In this document: positions 48,262 to 60,778 of the stretch, piece by piece | Position numbering within the stretch: the stretch's first letter is position 1 | Layout: each line of letters opens with the position of its first letter | Assembly (NCBI GenBank): GCA_021234155.1 | Contig: JAJEKV010000020.1 | Coordinates: 9,263,966-9,327,965 of the forward strand | DNA: 64,000 nt | Origin: Isoetes taiwanensis | Taxonomy: Eukaryota > Streptophyta > Lycopodiopsida > Isoetales > Isoetaceae | Direction of reading: 5' to 3' | Program-made: the position numbers and the translations under genes | The notes under the pieces: model-generated | Seen by the model: only the letters and a program-made list of their open reading frames with translations | Databases searched by the model: none | Told to the model about the DNA's origin: nothing

Positions 48262-49499
48262 TTCTTAGAACATCAGAATAAAAATCTATAATAATTAGGT
48301 GATTCTAGATATAAATCTAGATATCGTAAAGAAATACATACTCATTGATAGCTTTCAAATATTTTCCTTTCTATCCTCTTATATAACTCATAAATTACTT
48401 CAGAATATTTTCCATTCCTATCCTCTTATATAACTTATAATATCTAATGCAAATATGCATAAACATGCATCACTCAATCTACTTTGTAGAGATACTAGTC
48501 CTAATAGACTTACATCAACATATAGCAATATAATAAAAAAACAACAGTATTAGATCTCACTACACCTCTGCTACCATGAATTTTACACCCCTGCTACCAC
48601 AAATTTCAAAAAGCTTATAACTCTATTACAATAGTTTTACTTTAGTAAGAAAATCTCCCAACTATTTGTACTGCATGCTATGCACATAAAGCCTGGCACA
48701 ATCTAGCTATAAGCATGGACAATGATAGTAGAACATGTTGGACCTGAGTACAAAATTAGTTCTGAAAGTCAATGAGTACAAGTTTGAAACAAACAGAAAA
48801 GCTTAGAGATCAATACTATCAGTTATTATTTGTCATATTTGAAGAATCAAATACCAACTGCATTGAAACTGCCATTTAAAGTAAAAAAGAATGAAAGAAA
48901 TTGCAATGCACTAAAACTGCCATTATAACTAAAATAGAATGAAAGAAATCGCAGTTACTGTAGGTTTTTGCCGCCGCATAAGGGTTTGCTTATACAAAAT
49001 TATCTTACCATGCAATGGCAACGGTAAACAATGATCTGTCATATTTTTGGGCTAAATGAAAGCATGCCAGCACTCTATAAAAATAGCAACTAGCTAGCAG
49101 TGCAAAATGCAAGCTAGATAATGCTTTTAGACAATGATGGCATCCAGAATGACTCCAATACTTGTTGCTTCCAGTTGGATTCACATCTAGCTCAGCCACA
49201 CTCCATGAATCTTGAAATGCCATATCCATATCTTTGTGATTTAAGTCTGATCTGCTTCTGCCTGCACTGAGAAGATTAGTTTAGCTGCCCTGCACCAGAA
49301 GATTAGCTGCCCACCACTTCCCCTCAATGCTGCCACTTCCTCTCAATGCTCTGCTTATGTTGCTTCGTCGAAATCAGCCGGGGATGCTAAACGCCAGTTT
49401 TCCCTTGCCCTAACCTAAAACCTAAACCTAAACCTAAGGGAAAGTTTCCACCTTATGCTTTTCCTCCCTAAAATAAAAGCTATAACCTAAAAAAGAAAA
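48262..49499. other. Non-coding flank upstream of the hAT transposase
   Basis: AT-rich. It includes a 47-bp tandem repeat (TTTTCC...TATCCTCTTATATAACT at about 48357-48433) and a short run of CCTAAA units at 49414-49437. No coding signal. Confidence 0.5.
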
Positions 49500-49541
49500 A
49501 CATTTTTATTTGTCTCGTGGAGAATCGACAAATAAAAATGT
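49500..49541. repeat. Perfect 15-bp hairpin
   Basis: ACATTTTTATTTGTC (49500-49514) and its exact reverse complement (49527-49541) surround a 12-base loop. Confidence 0.9.
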
Positions 49542-49739
49542 GGCAAGATGCTTTTACGACAAAACAATGTCTTCCGTTCCAATTTTCTATATCCTTAAAT
49601 TGTTAGATGGGCCCACATCCGCCTCTTTTTGTCCATACGTGTAAATTTTGAGGAATTGTCGGACACATCCTCTTAAACCTCGTTATTCCCCGCACGAAGC
49701 TTGTATATGAGAACAACTCTGCTAATGGTCCACTGGAGG

Positions 49740-51060
49740 GAGGGAGGGAGAGGGGTGGGGACCCACCTGTAATGCCTTGTTGAACATGGCGGTTAGCACT
49801 GGTACTATGGATGGTTCTGCTCACTTGACCAGCTCTGCCTACATACCATCCAGGTCTGGCGCTTTTCCATTGGCTAGACGTTGTAAACCCTGGTCTATAT
49901 CTGCCTCTATGATTTTCAGTAACAGGTCCTGCTGTGGGGGTAGTGTTGCTTGTGCACCCTAAGGATCATAGAGTTGCTGCAGGTCCAGGAGGATGAACAT
50001 TTCTTATTGATGGGCCGCGATGTACCTAGCTTTCCTAGTCTTAAGGAAAAGGCAGTATTGTCTGACCGCTTGCGGGCGTAGAGCAGGATCTGTGACTTGG
50101 CAGAGCCAGCGTTTGCATTTTTTGCATTCAACATCAAATCACTGGTTGCATGGGAAGGCTCGAGGACATCAATCAACAGGCCCGTCCCTGTTGCTCTAGT
50201 GTAGAGAACTGCAGAATGCCTGTCAAGTCATCTTTGAGCATTCGGGCATAACCCTCTACATGTTCATAGTCCAATCGCAGCTACGACATGCGAGGAGGTA
50301 TCGCACATGAGGTTGGAACAATCTGCCAAGCTAGTTACAAGTAAAGTAGTAGGTCCTCGTCTTACTATCTGTTCCTACTCGGAAGTGCTTATCGATGTGC
50401 ATATCCTGCTCAGCCACCAACACATAGTCCACCACACTAGATTTGCCCCCTGGTTCTCCTGCTTGCAAGTATGCTTGCGAGAGGATGGCCAATGTGCCAG
50501 TCCATATTAGCAGGTCAAAGATACTATAGAGCAACAATAGCTGCCTACTATAACGCATGATCTAATTGTCATCTGATGCATGTGGCCAAGATCCTTTTGA
50601 AGGTCGTGGTTGCAACAAATCGTCAGCTAGGGGATCAAATCTCATGAGTTGTTCTGCATTGGTGCATGCATTGAAATCCCCAACAAGCATGACAATACTC
50701 AACTGCTTGTGTTCTTGTATGTCATCATATAGATCGACATATAGAGGTCCAGCCTGTCCACATTCCAATGGCTGTGATAGGAATTGCTCTCGACATGTGG
50801 GAAGTAATAGGCCGCCACAAAGAGAGGGTTGTCGCTGCAATTCTGCACACTCACCCACAGGTATTGGTTGTGTCTGGTTGTCTTGCATGGGGAGACAGAT
50901 TGTGCCAATGTTGTTCGGTAATAGCAGGCGCCCATCCCTTCCCCCCCCCCTCCCCCGCGTTCTTGCTTCCCTGTGCACTCATTGAAGATGGAATAATGCT
51001 GATATCTTGGCAAATCGGTAGCCGGTGTCCTGCATCTTCCCATGCTTCCATGCGCGGGAT
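49740..51060 (-). pseudogene. LINE-B endonuclease and start of RT
   Basis: Minus strand, right to left: SIVMLVGDFNACTNAEQL (in 50562-50978) is the GDFNA block of the apurinic/apyrimidinic-type endonuclease of LINEs. SSVVDYVLVAEQ (in 50331-50558) is its closing SxxDYxL block. A degraded RT start near 49.8-49.9 kb reads LANGKAPDLDGM, the KAPGxDG motif. The reading frame is broken several times. The later RT blocks are at 45346-45770 and 42.1-43.2 kb. Confidence 0.8.
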
Positions 51061-51167
51061 CTAAAGGTGTGTCAAGGCCATTACGTTCAAAAAAAAATAT
51101 CAAATCTTTACATTCGAGGTTGCAGCTCCAGAAGTAAGGCTTCGCATGCCTTAGCTCAATTTCAGTT

Positions 51168-51460
51168 TATACTAGTTCCTTGTTCAATTGACTCAGCCCA
51201 GGTAACACTGTACCATTTAGTTCTTCATCCTCCAATTCACTTATAACCCAAACACCATCTGCTGCTTTCGTATTTGCCGTCATGATTGACTGGCATCTGT
51301 GCAAATCAACTTTGGTTTCTAATGCTTTATACTCTATCAACTCACTCTTTCCATTGACATCACTCATTCTATCATAACTTGCTTGCAATCACTACTTGCA
51401 ACTATCAATCCTAGCTGATGTTGTAGCCATCCATTCCTTCACAAGTCTGCCATTATCTGC
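51168..51460 (-). pseudogene. Exon of a decayed gene of unknown function (third piece)
   Basis: After a TTGCAG acceptor near 51460, the frame reads GRLVKEWMATTSARIDSCK. Two in-frame stops (TAG TGA) follow, then LQASYDRMSDVNGKSELIEY, KVDLHRCQSIMTANTK and DGVWVISELEDEELNGTV in the same frame to a stop near 51170. The even, natural amino-acid composition across the stops indicates a once-real exon. I do not recognise the family. Confidence 0.45.
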
Positions 51461-51479
51461 AACACAAAAGACTCCATAT

Positions 51480-52290
51480 ATGTCAGTGTTCTAAGATTAT
51501 AAGCCACGTACTAATAGAAGACTACAATCATACACCACACAACACAAGCTACTACCACATAGATAGCACATAGTAGCAACACCATTGGCAGCACAACACC
51601 CTCCACCACACTACAATAGTACATCATGTACCACACATCACATGCTACCATTGATGCCACTACTAGCAGGACAACACCCTATACCACTTTACCCAACATA
51701 AAGTGGTTTCACCATTGGCATCATAACACCCTACACCATTCCAGACACCACATGCTACCATCATCACCATAGTTGGCAGCACAACACGCTACACCACATC
51801 ACAAAGTAGCAGCATGTGGCAGCCCAACACCCTGCATCATACCACACACTACTCACACCACAGAATACCCAACACAAAATATATACCAGACACCATAAGT
51901 TAAGTTAGTCACCACTATTAGTGGCACAATAACCTACACCACATCATGGTGGTACACCACACCTCACTTGCTACTATTGTCACCCCATATACGTCACATA
52001 CCACAATGTAGCAGCACTATCACTACCATTAGCAGCACAACACCATATTCCACCACAAGAGATGCACACCACACCACAAATGCTAGAATCATTCTCCCCA
52101 TTTGTAGATCACAAACAACATGCCAACAACTCACCACTCACCAGACCACACATACCTCATCCATCATAGTGGCAGCCGTTGCACAAAAATGCCACACAGT
52201 AGCACACAACACATGCATTATGATATCACATTCCACTACCACAATGGCACACCATGACAGTACAACATGAGAAAGAACCTCAACTATGCT
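51480..52290. repeat. Degenerate CA/CCA-rich minisatellite
   Basis: About 800 bp built from imperfect units with ACAACACCCTACACCAC, CACATGCTACCAT and TTGGCAGCACAACAC. It appears to lie in the intron of the surrounding decayed gene. Confidence 0.85.
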
Positions 52291-52439
52291 GCAAAATGCT
52301 AGTAGACATACCTGATTCTTGAACTGGATTTAAGGTTACCTTATCTGTGTTGACAGAAATAATCTAGTTCAAGCTTGAGAACCTTTTCTACTGTAATACA
52401 ACTAAAAATTGAACATATATGCAATAATATATTTTGGTC

Positions 52440-52988
52440 TCAAAACATTGCTCTGCTTTTCTGTTTTGATTGTGAATTCAGATTGAATATGTGGTCTAGA
52501 GGAACCTGACTTGGTTTTTTCCCCATCATCTTCATCATCTTTGTCACTTTTACTGCTTTCTTCCTGCTTAGGTTGGAATTGCCTATGCTTTCGCTTGGAT
52601 CTAGAAGAGCTAGCCTATGCTTTCTCATCGGGAGTTCTATAATAATCCAAAAGGCTCTTCCAATTAACAACCTCTCCTTTTATATGCAGATAATAAGCCA
52701 CTGTCCAGGTTTTAGGAGCCATTCCACCCCATGTGTGTGGCTTCCTTATAATTCTTTTGTAATTTTGCATGAACTACTTATATTGTTCATTGCTTAGATT
52801 CTTCAACCTGTACAAGAAAACATATGCCTTAAGTTTCCCATTTTAACAAACATTTGGGGGAAAATACATGTAATCAGATTTATTTAGCACTTTGTCACCC
52901 CAAAGCTTCTTTAGATCTCCATGGGGCATAATTTCTTGTTTGAGGATAGATTTCATTACGTAACCAGTGACATTCAACTCTGATTCCA
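52440..52988 (-). pseudogene. Exons 1 and 2 of the same decayed gene of unknown function
   Basis: Exon 1 starts at an ATG at 52988 and reads MESELNVTGYVMKSILKQEI, then GDLKKLWGDKVLNKSDYMYFPPN, with a GT following near 52850. After CTTGTACAG near 52806, exon 2 reads LKNLSNEQYK, a stop (TAG), FMQNYKRIIRKPHTWGGMAP, WTVAYYLHIKGEVVNWKSLL, a second TAG, then a basic and acidic tail (SRSKRKHRQFQPKQEE, SDKDDEDDGEKTKSG) down to 52440. Both stops are TAG and would restore Gln if CAG. It may be a transposon accessory protein or a host gene. Undetermined. Confidence 0.5.
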
Positions 52989-53212
52989 TTAGGGTTTAAT
53001 TGGCAAGAAGCGGTAAAAAAACAAAAAAACAGGAGATTCCTTTCTTAATTCGAAAAGAGGGTCGATGACATGACATAAAATTCAAAATAACTGACACTCA
53101 TTACATCGCACTCCTACAATCGTTTCAATATGCACCAACTGATTTTACCACAAAAGGTAGAAAATATGCGTCAAAATGCGCATTTTTTATACACCACAAC
53201 GTGCGTTTACCT

Positions 53213-53290
53213 GCACGCGACGCGACGCGACGCGACGCGCGACGACGCACGCACGCACGCGCTATCGTGGAGGGAGGGAGGGAGGGAGAG
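53213..53290. repeat. GC-rich and GGGA microsatellites
   Basis: CGACG repeats (53217-53245), GCAC units and then GGGA repeats (about 53268-53288). They are joined in tandem with no gene nearby. Confidence 0.9.
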
Positions 53291-55600
53291 ATGACATATG
53301 TTTCTGTCAAGAGCGAGCATTGCACAAGCTTACATTTGAAAAGATATACCCATCTTACATACTTACCTTTGTTCTCATTGCAACATTTAAGTATTGAATT
53401 GAAATGAATTATAACCTTTTAAAGACCAAATAGTCTATGGGGACTAAGCTCATTACTAGCTAAGATTAGAAACCCCTCCCACTTAAGGGTTTTGAGGGAT
53501 TTATAGAGGAACATAATTTGCAATATCAATGCTATGTTAGAGAAGACCTTTGATTAAAGCGACAACATTATATGCTACACAAATATACGAAATTGAAGAG
53601 ATTCTAATGTTTCGGCCAATGATGCGGTATTCAATCCAAAAATCTTGTCCAACTTCTGTTCATGGATTTTGCTTATGTGTTTTTGTGATCCTTCTTCCGA
53701 TTTATTGTTTTCTTAACATATATAATGATTATAGGGATGGCTTTTTAGCATATTCTTCATCGTTGAGGCACTCATCTCGACTGTTGATCAAATAAAAAAC
53801 AACTGTGCACCGTTCAAATTTATCCACTATGAAAAGCACCCCTTGCTAAAGCCACCGACAATGACATATTTGACGATGGCTATGGATGCTTATGGAGAGG
53901 AGGAATCGATGATCGTAGAAGAAGGAATCTGTATTGGCTATGAAAGGAGTCCGGCTTTTAGTTTTTCTCCTATTTGGTCTTCTCATCTTACATGTTTGTT
54001 TAGGACAATAGAGGCTGCCTCCGGCATCTCTGCCCTTTGATGCTCCAAGAAAAGGGCAAACATCGTTGCATTCGTTATTCCTGATTAGGTTCCCGAACAT
54101 GGGAGGCTCTGAGCCTGGCGTTGCCCCTTTGCCGCTCCATCATCATTAACCACAGCCCCTTCAGTTTACATTACCTTTTAGCGGAGATGTGGGAGATAGT
54201 GTTTTGGTGCAGGTGCGATGTGGATTGATTATGTTTTTCTAAGGCATCAATTAGATGGGCCCTGCGTTATGGCGTTTTACAATCACAAAGCTAGTTAATA
54301 TGTTTCTAGAGCAAGCTCTTGCTAATCATAAGCTTGCGTTGATTGGCAATGTCAAGGTGAATTCTCCCTTTTTTTCTATCTGCATTGTTGTCGTTTGGTT
54401 CCCATGCTGGATACTATTCCTTTATTCCAGGATCTTTTTGTTTTAATCCAGGGTTATTCTCTGCGTACTAATAATTTTTTGCACGCGAAAATTCAGTGAC
54501 TGGTAAGCTTGATCGGAATGGATGTTGGGCTCTATGTATCTTGTCATAAAACACCATTCAAAAATAGTTTTCAATCACTTTTCGTAGAAAGATTATGTTC
54601 GAAGATTGGATATTGAGCTCTATCTATCCGGTCAGGAAATGGAAACGACCATGCTAAAACAGTCTTGCAGAACAATATACTATACATCTTATCATAATTA
54701 TTGTTACAAGAAATTTATCGTAGCGAACATTTCTTTGGTCCCAAACCTATGTTGTTGGATCCCATATTATTGTCCAACATTTGATAATGATTTCTTGATT
54801 GGTAGTGAAATTGTGTCAGTTTAGAACATTATAAAAGACGTTCCTAAGCATGCAGGATTTGACCCACGATCACCCATCAGTATATAAATTGGAGGTGGAT
54901 TTGTATTGAGATTGACATGGATTGGTCAAGTTCTTTGTGTTCATTCACCTCTATAGCTATTTTTTTTTCTAAAAAGCACCCCCTTTCACTCCCTATGTGC
55001 ATCTAGAAATATAGATTTGAATTCCATTGAGAGTGACAATGGAATTTAATCAGATTGAATTAGGGTTGAATGGAGTAGCTAAGTATGGAAGATAACACTT
55101 AATTAAGTAAAAATGGGTTTGATTGGAGCAGGTTGTCTATGGAAGAAACACTTTAAAAGTATGAGGATGCAATAAACCTTTGAATCTCAAGTGCACAATG
55201 GGTATAGTTGGTCTTTGAATCTCAAGTGCCTAATTGCTACATAAGGAAGGGTAGGGATTATTGCACGACATGATTCATGCACATAGGGCAACTAGCTATG
55301 ATTCACGCTACTTGTAATTCTTCATTTGCAAATGCGCCGCTGAGTCTACTGCTGCCGTACAAAAAAAATTAAAGGCAAAATCTTCTCAAGGTGAAGGTTA
55401 CCTAGTACTTAATTTCTCATTTACTTGGAGTTCACATAATTCCAATAATAATGTAGACTTTTAGAATATGTCTCTCAAAGATCATTGTATGCTTTGTAAT
55501 GCACGATCACAAGCGTTAGAGAAATACATATACGCAACTCCTAGTAAATTGTATGCTTTGTAATGCAGGGTCACATTTTATTTTTTAACTATTAAGGAAA

Positions 55601-55604
<4 letters not shown>

Positions 55605-55686
<82 letters not shown>
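55605..55686. repeat. (CA)n microsatellite
   Basis: About 80 bp of perfect CA dinucleotides, preceded by CTCTCT. Confidence 0.98.
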
Positions 55687-55692
<6 letters not shown>

Positions 55693-56097
55693 ACAAAACG
55701 AAAATTGTATGCTAGCAATCTTGTGGTAATAGATATGTAAATAGATAAACACTAGCCTCTTCAAGAATAAAAAATAATTAAACATGCATTTAACCTTTCT
55801 TCGTACAATAGAAGAAGTATCCTTTAAAAGAGCATGCTACAAAAACTGCAACATTGTCACTGCTAGCATTGCAACCTTTGATCTTAGTCACTTTCTTTTC
55901 TATTAAAAAGGCATGTTACAAAACATACAGATTGGAATATTGTCAATGCTGCCCTTGTAACCTCCAGGCTTAGCCACTGTAACTAGATTGATTATGACTG
56001 GGCATAATCATCTTCTCGAAATGAGCAAAAGTCATCTTTCCCAAAACGTCTAGCATTTAAACATGAATAATCCAACAATAACACCTGTGCTTTATAC

Positions 56098-56121
56098 ATA
56101 GAATAGAATAGAATAGAATAG
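56098..56121. repeat. (GAATA)n microsatellite
   Basis: About four GAATA units. Confidence 0.85.
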
Positions 56122-59100
56122 ATCTCAATAGTTTTTCCAAGAATGCATTGTTCAGCATTGGCTCAAAACTAAATTGCAAGTACTTACAATTGGTTTATCT
56201 TTTGTGTAGACATAACAATCAAAATATACTTGAATTGGTTATGCGCCACCTCTCCAAAAAAAAAGGTAACTTATAATTTATCTGATATCTGCAAGAATAT
56301 AAAATGTATATACAAAAGAACCTAGATAGAACCATATGCACCCCCCTTGAAGACTTCTTTGCACAAAATTCATATCCTCCAAATGGATATGATGCAAACA
56401 TTTAGGACAAATATACAAACATTTATTTTACATACTTGATGCAGATATTCTATATCAACCTCCAACTTCACAACCACACATGCCACGTACTTCTACCTAA
56501 TCTTTTAGCAAACAATTTCCCTTCTAATTCAGGACATGTGCCTTGTTTATAAGACCTTGAACAAAACCTGCTGCATAAACCAAATAAAGTGAAAACATAA
56601 ATGTGGAGGCTTTATACTGTTCAGATGAATTCAGATAACTAGTTGCTCTTTCGTCGTTCTGACAACCAATTTAAGTTCTTGCACCTACAATCCAAGAAAA
56701 CAAAATAAAAAGGCGTTTGAAGGTTTTTATACTACATTATGCTTATATTTTTGGAAAAAAAATTCTGCAAACTTCTCATAGTTTAGATTTTAGTTTAAAG
56801 GAACCAATCTCAAAAGCATTTTCCAACATTCCGGGTTACCCAAATGCAAAATTTGATCACATGATGCTTACAAAATAACGAAGACCTTCCCTATAAGAAA
56901 GAATCATGGATAAGTTATTGAACTTGTGCAGTAGATCATTAGACCTCAAAAACATAACTAGATCTGCAGTTCTCTAGCTAGACACCACTCTTATGAAACC
57001 TTCTTCCGATGAAAGCAAAAATGAAAACAACCCATATACTTGATGACGTTCAAGTATTCCAATGCGAGTGGCCAACTAAAACATCAAAATCTAGGGCTAA
57101 AAGTGGCAAAATCAATGAGATAATGGAACAATTTAACTATGCAAATGCTCTAGGACCTGTTTACAATTCATTTGCACATCCAATGTAAAGGTATCGGAAT
57201 TAAAATCACGGTAAATCAAAATGCTAACTACAAATTTGAAAAGGAACCAAAAGTAAGCATGCAAAGCGGAGTATCTTGTTGAGCAGCAGTAACACGCCAA
57301 ATGCATGCAATTCCAATTTTCAATCAGGTCATATCGTCTGTGAGAGGAAGAACATGCTCCAAAAATAACTTCATGTCAGGGCATTCATTATCTAGTAATA
57401 GAAGCAAGCAAGCATTGATTCATTATAGTCTAAAGCTCTAGTTATCAAAACTGTGCCTGTGTGCTAAATGTCTATGTAATCATGAGCGTAATCAAACTTG
57501 GTAGAAGGAATCATATAATGGCCTGAAAACTAGGGATTACTCAACAGCATTTAGGCAGAACATAGTGGCTAGCTATGGCATATCTAACAACATCAGTACT
57601 ACTCGAGCCATCTAAAGTTTCCAAAAAGCCCCGCTTGCATGCAACAGCCAGTCCTGTCTCTTTATGGTTCAAAGTTTCAATATATCTTCTGTGCAAGCAT
57701 TGATCAGAGTTAAGTTCTTTATTCAAACAGTATATTTAAGTTCTTTATTCAAGCAATGCACACCTGACCTTCATATCGCTTCTTGATATCGCCGTAGCCA
57801 GAGCTTGGTTCTCTGTTAAAAAGCAGGGAACAAAAGATCAATAAAAAGAAAAATGCAAAATGTTCAGAAATATTGGAATGTAGGAGAAGTATCGTTGTTG
57901 CTTGCTAGATAGTTTTAACTCCATTTGCACTCCATTGAGCAATCTCTACATTTGTGCACAGATCAAGAAGTGGGCCGGAACCTAAAAAGTTCCAATATAG
58001 CAAGTGACGCATAGAAACAAACCTTTACATTCCAGGAAAAATTTTCCAGCACAAACAAATTGCAATAGCGCTCGATCCAATATCTGTTCCCATGCTACGA
58101 AAAGAGGAAGGGCCGAGACACAGCCATGACTAGAGATTAAGCTACATTCTAAAAACTGGAAAGAGGGAGCTTGCATGTGATAAGCCAGTAGCCTTGCCAA
58201 GAGATGGCAAGAGATCGCGAGAATAGATTCCCACGAATCGGACCTGCAAATGAAATGTTATTTTGGGAAGCAAAGGCTATGCCAGTGATTCAGCTCATGC
58301 AACCTACCACCTGGAGTTGAAGCCCTCGCATCCGACCATGTTGCTGTGGTTAGCTATGGCTATGTTGATGCCTTAAACCCTACCAAATTTCGAAGAGTCT
58401 CCTAGATATGGTTATGTCCACAATTTTTGCTCACGCAATCCGCCATTGGAGGTAAAGCCTCGATCCGACCATGCTTATTTGGTATCCAGTTTTTCTTGAA
58501 AGCCAAGAAATCCAACTCGAAGATTCAGCTATTTGCCGCTTAAATGTCAATATTTTTAGATGCAATCGCATCTTTAGACGTGATCGTTGTCAATTTCATG
58601 CTATTCATGCTATAGTACCATCGCATCCTTTGCTTCAAATCAAAGTTTTCTGTGAAGAATCGCTCGCTTGCTTCAAAGCAAAGCTTTCCACCGAAAATCC
58701 ACACATTGCAAACTTGACGGCTGGGATCGATGCCCCGGTGACACGAATATTCCGGGGCATTGTTGTAGCATAATTATACATGTTAATCTTTCCTCTTAAT
58801 GATCATCCAGCTTTTTAGCAAAGTTGTCTAATAGCTGTTTGCATAATAGGTTGCTTCAGAAGAAAGCGGCATCCTTTCAATGCAAGAATAACAATTTCTT
58901 TATGGAGACATGACTGTATATAATGTGCACATAATAGAATATGCGAATGCACAATTACTTGAAAGAAGCAGCAAATGAACCTGGCTACATATCATATGCC
59001 AACGTTCGTCATTATAATGCATGTAAAAATTGAGACTAGATATATTAGAATATTCAATAAAACTTACCAAAGCTTATCTAACAAGAAACGTCCATATGTA

Positions 59101-59225
59101 GCATAATAACAGGGGGTTTTCTTTGTGTTTTTGTACGCTTTTCACTAAGGTTTTCCTATGATTTCGTGATGTATTCAAATGGATGTACTAATGCGTACAT
59201 CTAGAGTGCACCATTTCTGAGCCAT

Positions 59226-59342
59226 TGATTTTAGCCTTTTTTTTCAATGGTCAACAACCAATGGCTCACAACAAACGCCCGTTTTTTGTGCGTGTGGTGC
59301 ATAATGGTCAACAACCAATGGCTCACAACAAAAGCCCTCTTT
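59226..59342. repeat. Short tandem repeat (AATGGTCAACAACCAATGGC)
   Basis: Two copies of an AATGGTCAACAACCAATGGC, then TCACAACAAA unit about 60 bp apart, each followed by a G(T/C)GTGTGGTGCATAAT block. Confidence 0.85.
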
Positions 59343-59356
59343 TTGTGTGTGTGGTG

Positions 59357-59765
59357 CATAATTGGCACATGAAGGGCTTGAAGGGCGCATGTAGTGCGAT
59401 TTCCCGGCAAAACACATTTCTTATCATAACTTTTGATCCAAAGCTCTGTTTTGGATGATTTTTATTGCGTTGGAAAGCTATCTCCGAGATCTTTTTGATA
59501 GTGTATGACATGAATATGTTTGGTTAAGTAATCTATGCTAAAACAGCAATTTTTCGGCCGGGTTGGGCACATGAAGGGCTTGAAGGGCACATGTAGTGTT
59601 TTCCCAAGCAACACATTTCTTATCATAACTTTTGATCCGAGCTGTTTTGGATGATTTTTATTCGCGTTGGAAAGCTCTCTCCAGAGATCTTTTTGATAGT
59701 GTGTATGATATGGATATGTTTGGTTAAGTTATCTATGCTAAAACAGCAATTTTTCGGCCGGGTTT
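59357..59765. repeat. Tandem duplication, about 205-bp unit
   Basis: GCACATGAAGGGCTTGAAGG ... AATTTTTCGGCCGGGTT occurs twice in a row (about 59357-59566 and 59567-59765) with scattered small indels. Confidence 0.9.
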
Positions 59766-60257
59766 GGTAGGCTTTCACATCCTACCAGCTGATTAATACA
59801 GGATTGCGCTATTGGATATTGTTTTATGGCTCATTCCGAATGAAGCTTGCAAAAAATTACCATGCATTTTTAGATTTTGAGGCTGTTATTAGGCAAATTC
59901 CAAGGCTTCTAGATCCTTGTGCTAACAAGCAGAAAAGTTTCCCACTTTGGTTACTCACCACAAGAATCCATGGAGGCCAAAGGCTGCTGTTAAATTCCAG
60001 TTGAAATTCAAAAGCTACAGGTGATCAAAGCTTCAAATGAATTCTAGTTTTTTTCTGGTTTGAATTCTAAAATTTTTGTCACACCGGGGGAGGGGGGGAC
60101 GTCCCTAGGGCCCCGAAGGGGCCAAAAATTTTTTTTTGCAACACAAACCATTAACATCCAACATATAAAAAATAAATCCCCCAACACATAACAACCATTG
60201 ACATTAATTAACACAACCATTGGGTCCAACACATTTAAATTAAAATCCCCCTTAAAC

Positions 60258-60540
60258 CCCCTTTGGTTTGGGTGCATATTCACACGGGGGGTGATGTAGG
60301 GCATCGAGAGCCCTCATAATTGTATTTTGCACGTACGAAATCAACACCATATAGTATTCCGCTTGAAATCTTATAGTATTTTGCGAATCTTGTTATACAG
60401 TATAGCAAATTTTGTACTTGCATACCCCACAAACGAGGAACTTTACGTACGGTGTAGATTAAGGAATAAGGGATGAATATGCCTATCCAACAGCTCTTGT
60501 TGCCCGGAGTCACCCCCCGTGTGAATATGCACCCAAACCA
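60258..60540. repeat. Small inverted-repeat element (MITE-like), copy 2
   Basis: Its ends are TTTGGTTTGGGTGCATATTC ... GTGTGAATATGCACCCAAAC. The internal sequence is homologous to 25769-26042. Confidence 0.85.
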
Positions 60541-60778
60541 TCCATCTCTTTTAAATAAGTACCTTGAAATCACATAGAAAACTTCAAAAGCATATTGACA
60601 ATGACAAGTAATAATATATCCGCAAAGCCACTATATCCACAAAAGCCTTTTTATATGGTGATTGTTATTTATTTAGAAAGCTTGCAATATTTACAAATGC
60701 ACAACAATGTAGAATGCATATCTCAAATAACTTACATGAAAGCAAGATTTGCTCATAAGATATTTCAATAAAATGCAG

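Larger units (their letters stand above)
45907..49735 (-). mobile_element. hAT-type DNA transposon, broken, nested in LINE-B
   Basis: LINE RT sequence stops at about 45.78 kb and resumes at about 49.74 kb, with the hAT transposase between. Exact ends, terminal inverted repeats and an 8-bp target duplication could not be fixed by eye. About 130 bp next to the left end is duplicated at 43545-43677. Confidence 0.55.
53291..59090. other. 5.8-kb stretch without a supportable gene
   Basis: Only short frames occur on either strand, and none matches a family that I recognise. Visible structure: an 80-bp (CA)n tract (55605-55686), a GAATA run (56098-56121), a diverged 80-bp duplication near 55806-55975 and a TTGTATGCTTTGTAATGCA repeat at 55485 and 55546. 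Small unknown exons cannot be excluded (for example plus strand 58471-58773, 100 codons, no recognisable domain). Confidence 0.5.
59094..60540. mobile_element. Relative of the 23.3-26.0 kb insertion, with different middle
   Basis: The left end (ATATGTAGCAT, AACAGGGGG, then about 140 bp) matches 23317-23470. The right end (about 60100-60540: AGGGCCCCGAAGGG, then AACACATTTAAAT and the MITE-like unit) matches 25650-26042. The middle is unrelated: tandem repeats and a 66-codon frame (59804-60004, ending [12 protein letters not shown]...[10 protein letters not shown]) that I do not recognise. The order of the shared ends is the same in both copies. Confidence 0.5.

Noticed and set aside
55585..55785. 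Cys-Val repeat reading frame
   Set aside because: It is a translation of the (CA)n microsatellite.
59226..59765. CRISPR-like repeats
   Set aside because: Repeats are direct tandem copies without unique regular spacers, and the sequence is eukaryotic nuclear DNA.
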